Under the pieces are notes generated by a model that had not been told where the DNA came from, ran no database searches, and was given only the letters and a program-made list of their open reading frames with translations. Below, piece by piece: positions 56,079 through 64,000 of a stretch of 64,000 nucleotides of DNA (position 1 is its first letter; every line of letters begins with the position of its first letter). Position numbers and translations under genes: made by a program. This DNA is from Streptomyces griseus subsp. griseus (GTDB taxonomy: Bacteria; Actinomycetota; Actinomycetes; Streptomycetales; Streptomycetaceae), in NCBI RefSeq assembly GCF_003610995.1, contig NZ_CP032543.1, positions 4,030,001 through 4,094,000 of the forward strand, given 5' to 3'.

Positions 56079-56665
56079 GCGGAACCCGAGTGAGCCGGCT
56101 GTTCCCGGTCGTGGCCACGGTCCTGGCCCTCGCCCTCTCCGGTTGCGGGAACGTGGGCACCGCGAGCGAAAGCGGAAGTGGAAGTGGAAGCAGCAGTGGG
56201 AGGGGAAAGGAGAGTGGGCGCATGGACATGCAGGAAGCCGCCGAGCGGTCCGACGCCATGCTGGACGCCGTCCTCGAAGCCGTCGACCCGGACCTCCAGT
56301 GGGCCCATGGGCCCACCACCACCCGGGCCTGCGGCGTGACCCGTCGGCGTACGGTCATGACCGTCGTCTCCGCCGACCGGCGCCAGACCTTTCTGGACCG
56401 GGCGGAGGCCTTCTGGCGGAAGAGCGAGTACCGGATCAAGGCCGTCAACAAGGACGAGGTCTTCCCGGCCGTCTACGCCGTCACGGAGGCGGGGTTCGGT
56501 GTGAGCGTCTCCTTCCGGGGGAAGGGGCAGGCCTTCCTGGAGGTGGACAGCCCCTGTGTGAAGGAGTCGAAGGTGGCCCCGCCCACCGCCGAGCCGAACG
56601 GGCCCGCCTACGAAGGCGTCTATCCGCTGCCCCGGCCCAATGTCCGGTCCGGCTTCTGGTCGTGA
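56075..56665 (+). CDS. Lipoprotein partner of hydrolase copy 2
   Basis: A 196-residue lipoprotein: signal LFPVVATVLALALSGC with lipobox ALSGC, a Gly/Ser linker, then MDMQEAAERSDAMLDAVLEA, LQWAHGPTTTRACGVTRRRT and FWRKSEYRIKAVN, clearly paralogous to the lipoprotein at 53000-53563. The GTG start overlaps the hydrolase stop. The pair is a duplicate of the upstream hydrolase-lipoprotein pair. Confidence 0.85.
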   Translation: MSGTRVSRLFPVVATVLALALSGCGNVGTASESGSGSGSSSGRGKESGRMDMQEAAERSDAMLDAVLEAVDPDLQWAHGPTTTRACGVTRRRTVMTVVSADRRQTFLDRAEAFWRKSEYRIKAVNKDEVFPAVYAVTEAGFGVSVSFRGKGQAFLEVDSPCVKESKVAPPTAEPNGPAYEGVYPLPRPNVRSGFWS

Positions 56666-56813
56666 CGCACCGGCTGAACCGCCGTCACGTGCGTGGCTCC
56701 TGAGCCGTCACCGCCCCCGTGTGCTCCGGGTGCGCCGGTGGTGTGCCGCGGATGACTCGTACACACCGTCGAAAACACCCCTGAACCGTGCCCCGATGGG
56801 GGATGGTTGAGGG

Positions 56814-57824
56814 GTGCGGAAATTCTGGGTCTTCGGTGGCATCGGCGTGGGCATGGCGGCGGCCTTCATGGCGCTGCTCCTCGTCGGTACGTACTCGGCC
56901 GCCGCCGGTCTGGCCGGGGCGGGTGGCGGTGGTGCCGTCGCGCTGGCCAAGGGGGCGGTGCCGGCGCGGTTCCAGCCGCTGGTCCAGAAGTGGGGCAACC
57001 TCTGTCCCGCCATCAACCCGGCGCTGCTGGCCGCGCAGTTGTACCAGGAGAGCGGCTGGAATCCGAGAGCGCAGAGCCCTGCCGCCGCGCAGGGCATCGC
57101 GCAGTTCATCCCGGGCACCTGGGCCACGCACGGCATCGACGGCAACGGGGACGGCAAGCGGGACGTGTGGGACCCGGCCGACGCGATCCCCTCGGCCGCC
57201 TCGTACGACTGCGAGATCGCCGGGTACGTCAAGAAGGTGCCGGGCGATCCGACGAACAACATGCTGGCCGCGTACAACGCCGGTGCCTACGCGGTCATCA
57301 AGTACGGCGGCGTGCCTCCCTATAAGGAGACGCAGAACTACGTAAAGATCATCCGTTCGCTGGAGAAGAGCTTCGCCCGGCCCGTCGGGCGTGTCGCCCC
57401 CTCCCGGCAGGCGGCCGGGGCCATCTACTTCGCGCAGAAGAAGCTCGGCACGCCGTATCTGTGGGGCGGCAACGGGACGCCCGAGCAGCAGGGGCGGTTC
57501 GACTGTTCGGGGCTGACCCAGGCCGCGTACCGGACGGTGGGCATCGAACTGCCGCGCGTCGCCAACGACCAGTACAACGCGGGGCCGCACCCCTCGCGGG
57601 ACGAGCTGCTCCCGGGGGATCTGGTGTTCTTCTCCGACGATCTGACCAACTCGCGGGCCATCCGGCATGTCGGGCTGTACGTCGGGGGCGGATATATGAT
57701 CAACGCCCCCTTCACGGGAGCGGTCATCCGGTTCGACAAGATCGATACGCCGGACTACTTCGGTGCGACTCGGGTCACCAAGGACGGTGCCGCGGCTCTG
57801 CCGACGGATCTGCCGGCGAGGTGA
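56814..57824 (+). CDS. Bifunctional lytic transglycosylase / NlpC-P60 peptidase
   Basis: A 336-residue wall hydrolase with an N-terminal TM anchor (VFGGIGVGMAAAFMALLLVG). The SLT domain has catalytic Glu79 in YQESGWNPRAQSP and LAAYNAGA. The NlpC/P60 domain has Cys231 (RFDCSGLTQ) and His285 (IRHVGLYVGGG). This is the classic VirB1/CwlT-type enzyme that opens peptidoglycan for conjugation or secretion channels, which supports the secretion-system reading of the region. Confidence 0.92.
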   Translation: MRKFWVFGGIGVGMAAAFMALLLVGTYSAAAGLAGAGGGGAVALAKGAVPARFQPLVQKWGNLCPAINPALLAAQLYQESGWNPRAQSPAAAQGIAQFIPGTWATHGIDGNGDGKRDVWDPADAIPSAASYDCEIAGYVKKVPGDPTNNMLAAYNAGAYAVIKYGGVPPYKETQNYVKIIRSLEKSFARPVGRVAPSRQAAGAIYFAQKKLGTPYLWGGNGTPEQQGRFDCSGLTQAAYRTVGIELPRVANDQYNAGPHPSRDELLPGDLVFFSDDLTNSRAIRHVGLYVGGGYMINAPFTGAVIRFDKIDTPDYFGATRVTKDGAAALPTDLPAR

Positions 57825-58127
57825 CGGATCTCTCCGTGCGGACGGGGGCCGGTGCGGCTGACGGACAGTCGGCCGTGGCCGGAACTCTCCGTGAAGCCTG
57901 GGCCCTGAGCTGCGACGACCAGTCACTCTTCGATAACGTCATGGTGATCATTCGGTGGAGAGTGGAACGTGGGCGGGCGCCGGGCCGTTCCCTGGACAGG
58001 GACGGCATGCGCACTGACCATGCGTGCGCAGGAACAGGACCACACCGAGTACGGGGGTTCGACCACGGTGGCGCGCACGGACGCGCGTCGCCACAGATGA
58101 AGCAGACAAGGCAAGGGGCCGCAGCAG
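57825..58127. other. Intergenic region
   Basis: About 300 bases with no gene recognised and no strong hairpin. It should contain the PAP2 promoter. Confidence 0.4.
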
Positions 58128-58859
58128 ATGGCTGGACTCGGACTCGACGGGTCGAACCCGGACGTCAGTCTGCTCTACGACATCAACGGGCTGGCGAAGG
58201 CCGCTCCGACCTGGTTCGACCGGGTCATGGAGTTCGTCGGTGAGTACGGGACCATGTTCGGCCTCGTCCTGGTGGGCCTCTGGTGCTGGTGGAGCATGCG
58301 CAAGCGCGGGAGCGCCGAGGATTCGGTGGCCACGGTCGCCGCGCTCGTCTGGGCACCGCTCGCCGCCGCGCTCTCCGTCGTGATCAACATCCCGATCCGC
58401 GGCTTCGTCGAACGGCCACGCCCGTTCAACGACCACGAGGGGCTTGAGGTCCTGATCCACGGCAAGACGGACTACTCGTTCGTCAGCGACCACTCCACCC
58501 TCGCCATGGGCCTCGCCGTCGGCATCTTCGTGGCCAACCGGAAGTTCGGCTTCGTCGCGCTCGGACTCGCGTTCTTCGCGGGTGTCAGCCGGATCTACAT
58601 GGGCGTCCACTACCCCACCGACGTGATCGGCGGATTCGCCCTCGGCACGGCCGTCGCCCTGCTGCTGGCACCGCTCGCGATGGCCATGCTGACCCCGCTG
58701 ATGGCGGCCATCTCCCGCTCCGACCGGGTCGGCTGGATCGTCCGGTCGAAGAAGGCGGACGCGGCGTACGACGAGGAGCGCGGGGACACGCGGAGCATCC
58801 CCGAGCCCCGGCCGGGCACCGGGCGTGGCAACCCGGGAGAGAAGGACCTCGCCGCCTGA
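58128..58859 (+). CDS. PAP2-family phosphatase, undecaprenyl-diphosphatase-like
   Basis: A 243-residue integral membrane phosphatase with about five TM segments and the three PAP2 motifs: RGFVERPRP (KxxxxxxRP type), FVSDHSTLAMG (PSGH variant) and SRIYMGVHYPTDV (SRxxxxxHxxxD). It resembles BcrC-type enzymes that recycle the undecaprenyl carrier of wall synthesis. The C-terminal 45 residues are polar and variable. Confidence 0.9.
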   Translation: MAGLGLDGSNPDVSLLYDINGLAKAAPTWFDRVMEFVGEYGTMFGLVLVGLWCWWSMRKRGSAEDSVATVAALVWAPLAAALSVVINIPIRGFVERPRPFNDHEGLEVLIHGKTDYSFVSDHSTLAMGLAVGIFVANRKFGFVALGLAFFAGVSRIYMGVHYPTDVIGGFALGTAVALLLAPLAMAMLTPLMAAISRSDRVGWIVRSKKADAAYDEERGDTRSIPEPRPGTGRGNPGEKDLAA

Positions 58860-58888
58860 CCCGGAGCCGGACCCGGACGAACGCTTCC

Positions 58889-58927
58889 CACGGTCCCCCA
58901 GGTGCTTCCCGCACCTGGGGGACCGTG
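58889..58927 (+). terminator. Terminator of the PAP2 gene
   Basis: A 17-base perfect inverted repeat (CACGGTCCCCCAGGTGC and its complement) with loop TTCCC, followed by CTGTTTT. Confidence 0.9.
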
Positions 58928-58974
58928 CTGTTTTCGGCCAGGTCCTGGGCGGGAGGAGGGTGGGTCAGTAGTGG

Positions 58975-59181
58975 TCAGGACGCTGCCAGGTGTTCCGCGG
59001 CGTCCGTACGGGCCCGGTCGCGTGATCTGCGTGCGGGGCCCGCCCAGCCGCAGGTGCAGCGGGCCAGGCAGAAGGAGCCGCGCTCTGTCGTCGTGGTGCT
59101 GTGTCCCGCCGGGGGCGGTGCGGGGCACGGAGGGAGGTGCGGGGCCGTGGTCCGGGCTGGGGCGTGGGGTTCCTCGTGCAC
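58975..59181 (-). CDS. Small cysteine-containing conserved hypothetical protein
   Basis: About 68 residues ending RGSFCLARCTCGWAGPARRS then RDRARTDAAEHLAAS. A short C-x3-C-x-C-G-W motif plus a helical Arg/Ala tail recurs in streptomycete small proteins (from memory). The GTG 59181 start is tentative and lacks a strong ribosome site. Function unknown. Confidence 0.45.
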   Translation of the reverse strand: MHEEPHAPARTTAPHLPPCPAPPPAGHSTTTTERGSFCLARCTCGWAGPARRSRDRARTDAAEHLAAS

Positions 59182-59346
59182 CCGTCCACGGTACTGGGGG
59201 CGGCCTCCGGACGGGGTGCGTGGGCCGGGCAACCTCCCCGGCCGTACGGCGGACGCGCCGGGGCGGCGTGACGGGGGGCGCCGGTGGTCGTTATGCGGGA
59301 CGGGTGAGGGCTCGGCCGAGCGGCAGTCGTTGGGGGTTGGCAGGCG

Positions 59347-60216
59347 ATGGTGGTGCAGCAGTACAGGGACGGAGGCGGGGCCCGCGCTGCCCGCGCCCTC
59401 GCCGTGGCCGGGGTGATCGCGGTCACCGCCGGATGCGTGGGCGAGGTGGGCGCAGGCGGTGGGAGCGACGGTTCCGGGCAGCGCGCCGTGGCCGCGGAGC
59501 GCCCGCTCGATGTGCTCGGCCGGGCCGCCGGCGTACTCACCGAAGCGGGCGGCGCGGAAGCCCGTACGTCGATGGAGACCGCGGCCGGCGGGACCCGGGT
59601 GACGATCCGGGGCGAGGGCACGTACGACTTCCGCAAGCAGATGGGGCGGCTCACGGTGGTGCTGCCCACGGACGCTGCGGGCGCGGAGGACCACCGGCCG
59701 ATCACCGAGCTGCTGGCGCCGGGTGCGCTCTACATGAAGAACCGCGGCGCCGGGGTCCCCGACGACAAGTGGGTCAGGATCGACACGACCGCCCTGGAGG
59801 ACGGCAACCTCGTCACCGGCGGGGTCACCGATCCGATGGCCGCCGCCGAACTGCTGCGCGGAGCCGGTGACGTGACGTACGAGGGGAAGACCGAGCTGGC
59901 CGGGGTGACGGTGCACCACTACCGGGGCATCGCCGATCTGGACCGTGCGGCGCGGGCCGCCTCACCGCAGTCACGCGGGGCGCTGAGTGCGGCGGCGAAA
60001 GGGTTCAGCAAGGACGCCGTTCCGTTCGACGCGTACCTCGACGAGGAGGGGAGGCTGCGGAAGGTCCGCCACCGCTTCAGCTTCTCCTCCCAGGGCCAGG
60101 AGGCGGCGGAGGTCACGGTGGTCTCGATGCTGTCGCTGTACGGGTTCGGGGCGCCGGTCATCGTACGGCTGCCGGACGAGGACGACATCTATACGGGGGA
60201 GATCCGGCAGGGCTGA
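59347..60216 (+). CDS. Lipoprotein, LppX/LolA-like fold suspected
   Basis: A 289-residue lipoprotein: signal ALAVAGVIAVTAGC with lipobox VTAGC. The mature domain has ARTSMETAAGGTRVTIRGEG, LYMKNRGAG and DAYLDEEGRLRKVRHRF, the pattern of LppX_LprAFG-like proteins that carry lipophilic molecules. The ligand is unknown. The call rests on pattern memory. Confidence 0.8.
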   Translation: MVVQQYRDGGGARAARALAVAGVIAVTAGCVGEVGAGGGSDGSGQRAVAAERPLDVLGRAAGVLTEAGGAEARTSMETAAGGTRVTIRGEGTYDFRKQMGRLTVVLPTDAAGAEDHRPITELLAPGALYMKNRGAGVPDDKWVRIDTTALEDGNLVTGGVTDPMAAAELLRGAGDVTYEGKTELAGVTVHHYRGIADLDRAARAASPQSRGALSAAAKGFSKDAVPFDAYLDEEGRLRKVRHRFSFSSQGQEAAEVTVVSMLSLYGFGAPVIVRLPDEDDIYTGEIRQG

Positions 60217-60399
60217 GCGGTCTTCGCGGCCGCCCTTGGTGGACGTACGAGGGAAGAGCGGGGCGGGAGGGGCCGGTTGGGAGGGGGCTAAATGGTCCCT
60301 ACGTGCCATGCGCGGTGCGTACCGCGCTCCCTACGCTAGGAAGCCGGTGCGCCCAAGGGTTCGGCGAAGGGTCGGCGACGGCAGAGAGAGGTGACGCAG

Positions 60400-60801
60400 G
60401 TGGTGACGCTCAGCGCTCCGAACGCTCAGGACTATGTGGCCCTCGCCGAGATCGAGTTGTGCGGCGAGCTGATGATCGCGGCCTCGGCGGCGCGTGAGGA
60501 ACGCCTCAGTCCTGACCGTATCGACGAGGTGCTCAACGTCGGGGACGAGCCGCTCGGCACGTTGCGGGCCGGGGACGCCGGGAGTTCCGGAGGCGCTGGC
60601 ACCGGCGTGGACCCCGGACGCAGGGGCACCGGTCTGGACGACGTGCTTCTCGGGAGCGATACGGAAGCCGCGTGGACGACCGTGCCCCGGCAGGGAGCGC
60701 ACCCGCAGGCGGCTCACCGGCAGAGCGCTCACGCGCAGACCGTTCGTCCCCAGGCCGCGCCTCCGCAAGCCGCGCACCCGCGAGCCGCTCGCCAGGGCTG
60801 A
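60400..60801 (+). CDS. Conserved hypothetical protein with Ala/His/Gln/Pro-rich tail
   Basis: About 133 residues. The N-terminal half (DYVALAEIELCGELMIAASA then RLSPDRIDEVL) looks helical. The C-terminal 35 residues repeat AHPQAAHRQ-like units. AGAGGTG lies 7 bases before GTG 60400; GTG 60391 is an in-frame alternative. No function is recognised. Confidence 0.7.
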   Translation: MVTLSAPNAQDYVALAEIELCGELMIAASAAREERLSPDRIDEVLNVGDEPLGTLRAGDAGSSGGAGTGVDPGRRGTGLDDVLLGSDTEAAWTTVPRQGAHPQAAHRQSAHAQTVRPQAAPPQAAHPRAARQG

Positions 60802-60835
60802 CTCCCCCGGCGCCCCGCCCTACCCCGCCCCCGGC

Positions 60836-61261
60836 TCACGTGCGCAGCAGTCGGGCGATCGCCTTCGTGGCCTCCTCGACCTTCGCGTCGATCTCCTCGC
60901 CGCCCTTGACCGCCGCGTCGGCGACGCAGTGGCGCAGGTGCTCCTCCAGCAGCTGGAGGGCGAAGGACTGCAGAGCCTTGGTGGAGGCCGAGACCTGGGT
61001 GAGTATGTCGATGCAGTAGACGTCCTCGTCGACCATGCGCTGGAGGCCGCGGATCTGGCCCTCGATCCGGCGCAGCCGTTTGAGGTGCTCTTCCTTCTGG
61101 TGGTGGTAGCCGTGGATGCCGAGGTCGTGGTCGGTCACGACCTCCTCGGTTCCGAGGGCAGCGGGCGCACCGGTGGCGGTGGCGGGGGCCGCTGCGGGGG
61201 CCTCCGGGATCCCCGTCGGTTCCGCTCCGGCTCCCGCGCCCGTGGTCTCGGTGGTGGTCAT
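60836..61261 (-). CDS. csoR: Copper-sensing transcriptional repressor CsoR
   Basis: A 141-residue CsoR/RcnR-family repressor that releases DNA upon Cu(I) binding. A disordered N-terminus of about 50 residues precedes the four-helix core with HLKRLRRIEGQIRGLQRM and the Cu ligands Cys83, His108 and Cys112. GGGAGG lies upstream of ATG 61261. The operator at 61409-61425 suggests autoregulation, as known for S. lividans CsoR. No copper exporter lies next to it, so its regulon is elsewhere. Confidence 0.93.
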   Translation of the reverse strand: MTTTETTGAGAGAEPTGIPEAPAAAPATATGAPAALGTEEVVTDHDLGIHGYHHQKEEHLKRLRRIEGQIRGLQRMVDEDVYCIDILTQVSASTKALQSFALQLLEEHLRHCVADAAVKGGEEIDAKVEEATKAIARLLRT

Positions 61262-61408
61262 CTGCGTCCTCCCGTTGTCCTCGTCGTCGTCCTCGTGCAA
61301 CCTGTCACAGCCTGCTGCGGTCCGTCGCGGCGTGCTCTGGCCTGATGTTTCCGGTGCGGCGATTCCGTCCGCCGCCGGTGGGCCCGGGTCCGCGCACATA
61401 GCTCCGGT

Positions 61409-61425
61409 ATACCCCTGCCGGGTAT
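61409..61425. promoter_or_regulatory. CsoR operator
   Basis: ATACCCCTGCCGGGTAT is a dyad of G-tracts flanked by TAT/ATA, the CsoR box type of actinobacteria. It lies 148 bases upstream of csoR, in the gap shared with the DUF47-pit genes. Confidence 0.8.
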
Positions 61426-61572
61426 ATCGTAACGAATCCGGCGGAAACGTGACCGGGGGCCCGTGCCGATCCCGGTTCCCGATGGGCGACACTGAAGAAC
61501 GCCGGTTAGCCGTGGCCGGATGATGCGCCTAGCATCAGCCTGACCGAATCCAAAGCATCCTGAGGACCCCAC

Positions 61573-62193
61573 GTGCGCTTTCGTCTGACCCCCAGGGAGA
61601 CGAGCTTCTACGACATGTTCTCCGCGTCCGCGGACAACATTGTCACGGGCTCGAAACTCCTGATGGAACTGCTCGGGGCGGATTCTGCCTCCCGAGTCGA
61701 GATCGCGGAGCGTATGCGGGCAGCGGAGCACGCGGGGGACGATGCCACCCACGCGATCTTCCACCAGCTGAACTCCTCCTTCATCACGCCGTTCGACCGC
61801 GAGGACATCTACAACCTGGCGTCGTCGCTGGACGACATCATGGACTTCATGGAGGAGGCAGTCGATCTGGTCGTCCTCTACCAGGTCCAGGAGCTCCCCA
61901 AGGGAGTCGAGCAGCAGATCGAGGTGCTGGCCCGGGCGGCGGAACTGACCGCCGAGGCCATGCCGGGGCTGCGGACCATGGACAACCTCACCGAGTACTG
62001 GATCGAGGTCAACCGTCTGGAGAACCAGGCCGACCAGATCCACCGCAAGCTGCTGGCCCAGCTCTTCAACGGCAAGTACGACGCCATGGAGGTGCTGAAG
62101 CTCAAGCAGATCGTGGATGTGCTGGAAGAGGCGGCTGACGCGTTCGAGCACGTGGCCAACACCGTGGAGACCATCGCGGTCAAGGAGTCCTGA
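61573..62193 (+). CDS. DUF47 phosphate-transport accessory protein
   Basis: A 206-residue PhoU-like all-helical protein of the DUF47 family, which is almost always encoded next to Pit phosphate transporters. Typical segments are RETSFYDMFSASADNIVTGS, EHAGDDATHAIFHQLNSSFI and TPFDREDIYNLASSLDDIMD. The GTG 61573 start follows TGAGGA. The next gene begins 5 bases after the stop, so the two are coupled. Confidence 0.92.
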   Translation: MRFRLTPRETSFYDMFSASADNIVTGSKLLMELLGADSASRVEIAERMRAAEHAGDDATHAIFHQLNSSFITPFDREDIYNLASSLDDIMDFMEEAVDLVVLYQVQELPKGVEQQIEVLARAAELTAEAMPGLRTMDNLTEYWIEVNRLENQADQIHRKLLAQLFNGKYDAMEVLKLKQIVDVLEEAADAFEHVANTVETIAVKES

Positions 62194-62198
62194 ACCTC

Positions 62199-63197
62199 GT
62201 GGACACCTTTGCGCTGATCGTGACCATCGGTGTCGCGCTCGGCTTCACGTATACGAACGGCTTCCACGACTCCGCGAACGCCATCGCCACCTCGGTCTCC
62301 ACCCGGGCGCTGACCCCGCGTGCGGCTCTGGCGATGGCGGCGGTGATGAACCTCGCCGGCGCCTTCCTGGGCCAGGGGGTCGCCAAGACCGTCAGCGAAG
62401 GCCTGATCGCCACGCCCGTCGGGCAGAAGGGGATGGGCATCCTGTTCGCGGCGCTGGTCGGCGCGATCATCTGGAACCTCATCACCTGGTACTACGGTCT
62501 CCCGTCCTCCTCCTCGCACGCACTGTTCGGCGGCATGGTCGGGGCGGCGCTGGCCGGCGGGACGGACGTCATCTGGTCCGGCGTACTGGAGAAGATCGTC
62601 ATCCCGATGTTCCTCTCCCCGGTCATCGGCCTGGTGGTCGGCTATCTGGTGATGGTCGGCATCATGTGGATGTTCCGGAACGCCAACCCGCACAAGGCCA
62701 AGCGCGGCTTCCGGATCGCGCAGACGGTCTCGGCGGCGGGCATGGCGCTCGGCCACGGCCTCCAGGACGCGCAGAAGACGATGGGCATCGTGGTGATGGC
62801 CCTGGTCATCGCCGACATCGAGGGCCCCAACGACGAGATCCCGGTCTGGGTCAAGATCGCCTGTGCGCTGATGCTCTCGCTCGGTACGTACGCGGGCGGC
62901 TGGCGCATCATGCGTACCCTCGGCCGGAAGATCATCGAGTTGGACCCGCCGCAGGGCTTCGCCGCCGAGACGACCGGCGCGTCGATCATGTTCGGTTCGG
63001 CGTTCCTGTTCCACGCCCCGATCTCCACGACGCATGTCATCACCTCCGCGATCATGGGCGTCGGCGCCACGAAGCGGGTGAACGCCGTGCGCTGGGGCGT
63101 CGCGAAGAACATCATCCTCGGCTGGTTCATCACCATGCCGGCCGCCGCGCTGGTCGCGGCGCTGAGCTACGGCGCGGTGCTGCTGCTCTTCGGCTGA
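62199..63197 (+). CDS. pit: Low-affinity inorganic phosphate transporter (PiT family)
   Basis: A 332-residue membrane transporter with about ten TM segments. It has the two inverted PiT signature repeats, TNGFHDSANAIATSVSTRAL near residues 19-38 and APISTTHVITSAIMGVGATK near the end. It imports metal-phosphate with protons (family knowledge). The GTG start is coupled to the DUF47 gene. Confidence 0.94.
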   Translation: MDTFALIVTIGVALGFTYTNGFHDSANAIATSVSTRALTPRAALAMAAVMNLAGAFLGQGVAKTVSEGLIATPVGQKGMGILFAALVGAIIWNLITWYYGLPSSSSHALFGGMVGAALAGGTDVIWSGVLEKIVIPMFLSPVIGLVVGYLVMVGIMWMFRNANPHKAKRGFRIAQTVSAAGMALGHGLQDAQKTMGIVVMALVIADIEGPNDEIPVWVKIACALMLSLGTYAGGWRIMRTLGRKIIELDPPQGFAAETTGASIMFGSAFLFHAPISTTHVITSAIMGVGATKRVNAVRWGVAKNIILGWFITMPAAALVAALSYGAVLLLFG

Positions 63198-63282
63198 GTC
63201 CGACCCGGCCGAGTCCGAGTCGGCCGAGTCCGAGCCGGCCGAGCCTGAAAAGGGCGCGCGAGCCTGAAGAGGGCACAGACAT

Positions 63283-63322
63283 GGGTCCGCCCCCGCTCTC
63301 CGAGGAGAGCGGGGGCGGACCC
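63283..63322. terminator. Bidirectional terminator between pit and pstB
   Basis: An 18-base perfect inverted repeat (GGGTCCGCCCCCGCTCTC and its complement) with a 4-base loop serves the two converging transcripts. Confidence 0.9.
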
Positions 63323-63380
63323 TTTCGCCTTGTGGTGGCACCGCCATGCAGCACCGCAAGGCCGTATGTGAGGGAGCGGC

Positions 63381-64000
63381 TCAGCCGAAGCGGCCGGAGA
63401 TGTAGTCCTCCGTGGCCTGGACCGACGGGTTGGAGAAGATCCGCTCCGTCTCGTCTATCTCGATGAGCCGGCCGGGCTTGCCGACCGCCGCGAGGTTGAA
63501 GAACGCGGTGCGGTCCGAGACGCGGGCCGCCTGCTGCATGTTGTGCGTGACGATGACGATCGTGAAGCGCTCCTTCAGCTCGCCGATCAGGTCCTCGATG
63601 GCGAGGGTGGAGATCGGGTCGAGGGCCGAGCACGGCTCGTCCATCAGCAGGACCTGCGGCTCCACCGCGATGGCGCGGGCGATGCACAGGCGCTGCTGCT
63701 GGCCGCCGGAGAGGCCGGAGCCGGGCTTGTTGAGCCGGTCCTTGACCTCGTTCCAGAGGTTCGCGCCGCGCAGGGACTTCTCCACGACGTCGTTCAGCTC
63801 GCTCTTGCGGTAGCTGCCGTTGAGCCGCAGGCCCGCCGCCACGTTGTCAAAGATCGACATGGTGGGGAAGGGGTTGGGGCGCTGGAAGACCATGCCGACC
63901 GTGCGGCGCACGGTGACCGGGTCGACGTTGGAGGCGTAGAGGTTCTCGTCGTCCAGCAGCACCTTGCCCTCGACGCGGCCGCCGGGGGTGACCTCGTGCA
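63381..64000 (-). CDS. pstB: Phosphate ABC transporter ATP-binding protein, 5' end cut by the window
   Basis: The C-terminal ~206 residues of PstB, the ATPase of the high-affinity phosphate importer. It contains the Q-loop [12 protein letters not shown], the ABC signature [15 protein letters not shown], Walker [14 protein letters not shown] and the switch His in IVTHNM, ending YISGRFG. The N-terminus with Walker A lies beyond base 64000. The rest of pstSCA is presumably further right. Confidence 0.95.
   Translation of the reverse strand, partial: HEVTPGGRVEGKVLLDDENLYASNVDPVTVRRTVGMVFQRPNPFPTMSIFDNVAAGLRLNGSYRKSELNDVVEKSLRGANLWNEVKDRLNKPGSGLSGGQQQRLCIARAIAVEPQVLLMDEPCSALDPISTLAIEDLIGELKERFTIVIVTHNMQQAARVSDRTAFFNLAAVGKPGRLIEIDETERIFSNPSVQATEDYISGRFG

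Overview
The window is high-GC actinobacterial DNA and almost certainly a Streptomyces chromosome. The signs are third-position G/C, GTG/TTG starts, GTGA-type start/stop overlaps, a 16S-23S-5S operon with a typical streptomycete leader, a c-di-AMP riboswitch upstream of a cell-wall peptidase, a TipA-like regulator and a CsoR-DUF47-Pit-PstB block. From memory, the order from about 16 kb to the right end follows the S. coelicolor core segment around SCO4108-SCO4139 (AtrA is SCO4118, CsoR SCO4136, Pit SCO4138). I could not check this by search.

Layout. (1) 71-5711, minus strand: an accessory preQ0 (7-cyano-7-deazaguanine) operon. It has folE, queD, queE and queC plus an EctB-like aminotransferase, an IPNS/2OG-Fe(II)-type oxygenase and a SAM methyltransferase, and lies just downstream of a Glu-Asp-Phe tRNA array. 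queE and the methyltransferase each carry an apparent frameshift. (2) 6.0-13.4 kb: the tRNA array, a metallophosphoesterase, a zincin-like peptidase, two FluC/CrcB fluoride channel genes, a lipoprotein, a DEAD-box helicase with a repetitive RNA-binding tail, and tRNA-Lys and initiator tRNA. (3) 13.5-35.9 kb: mostly core regulation and metabolism. This holds a TipA-like MerR with a leaderless autoregulated promoter, two SpoIIE/PP2C phosphatases, a riboswitch-controlled M23 peptidase, aldo/keto reductase, PrsW-like protease, TrmB, LhgO, an NsdA-like sporulation protein, an asparagine-synthetase-like protein, an ECF sigma/zinc-finger/NPCBM fusion, AtrA, NDH-2, and a divergent MFS/MarR pair. (4) 35.9-41.8 kb: the rRNA operon with tandem promoters and double terminators, followed by a pseudogene scar.

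(5) 42.8-57.8 kb: the most unusual region. A minus-strand operon encodes type IV secretion-like parts (two-TM small protein, VirB8-like, VirB6/TrbL-like, SCO6880-family, VirB4 ATPase, VirD4-like protein with a frameshift) and no relaxase. Diverging from it, a plus-strand operon encodes a WXG-like small protein, two alpha/beta-hydrolase plus lipoprotein pairs, and a lytic transglycosylase/NlpC-P60 enzyme. The two hydrolases share a catalytic domain but carry different N-terminal modules: a WXG-like helical one, and a polytopic one ending in a Flp-pilin-like segment. This looks like a chromosomal transfer or secretion apparatus with paired hydrolase/lipoprotein cargo. (6) 58.1-64.0 kb: PAP2 phosphatase, lipoproteins, copper sensor CsoR with a visible operator, DUF47-Pit phosphate uptake, and the 3' part of pstB, cut by the window end.

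No CRISPR array, insertion sequence, integrase or phage gene was seen.
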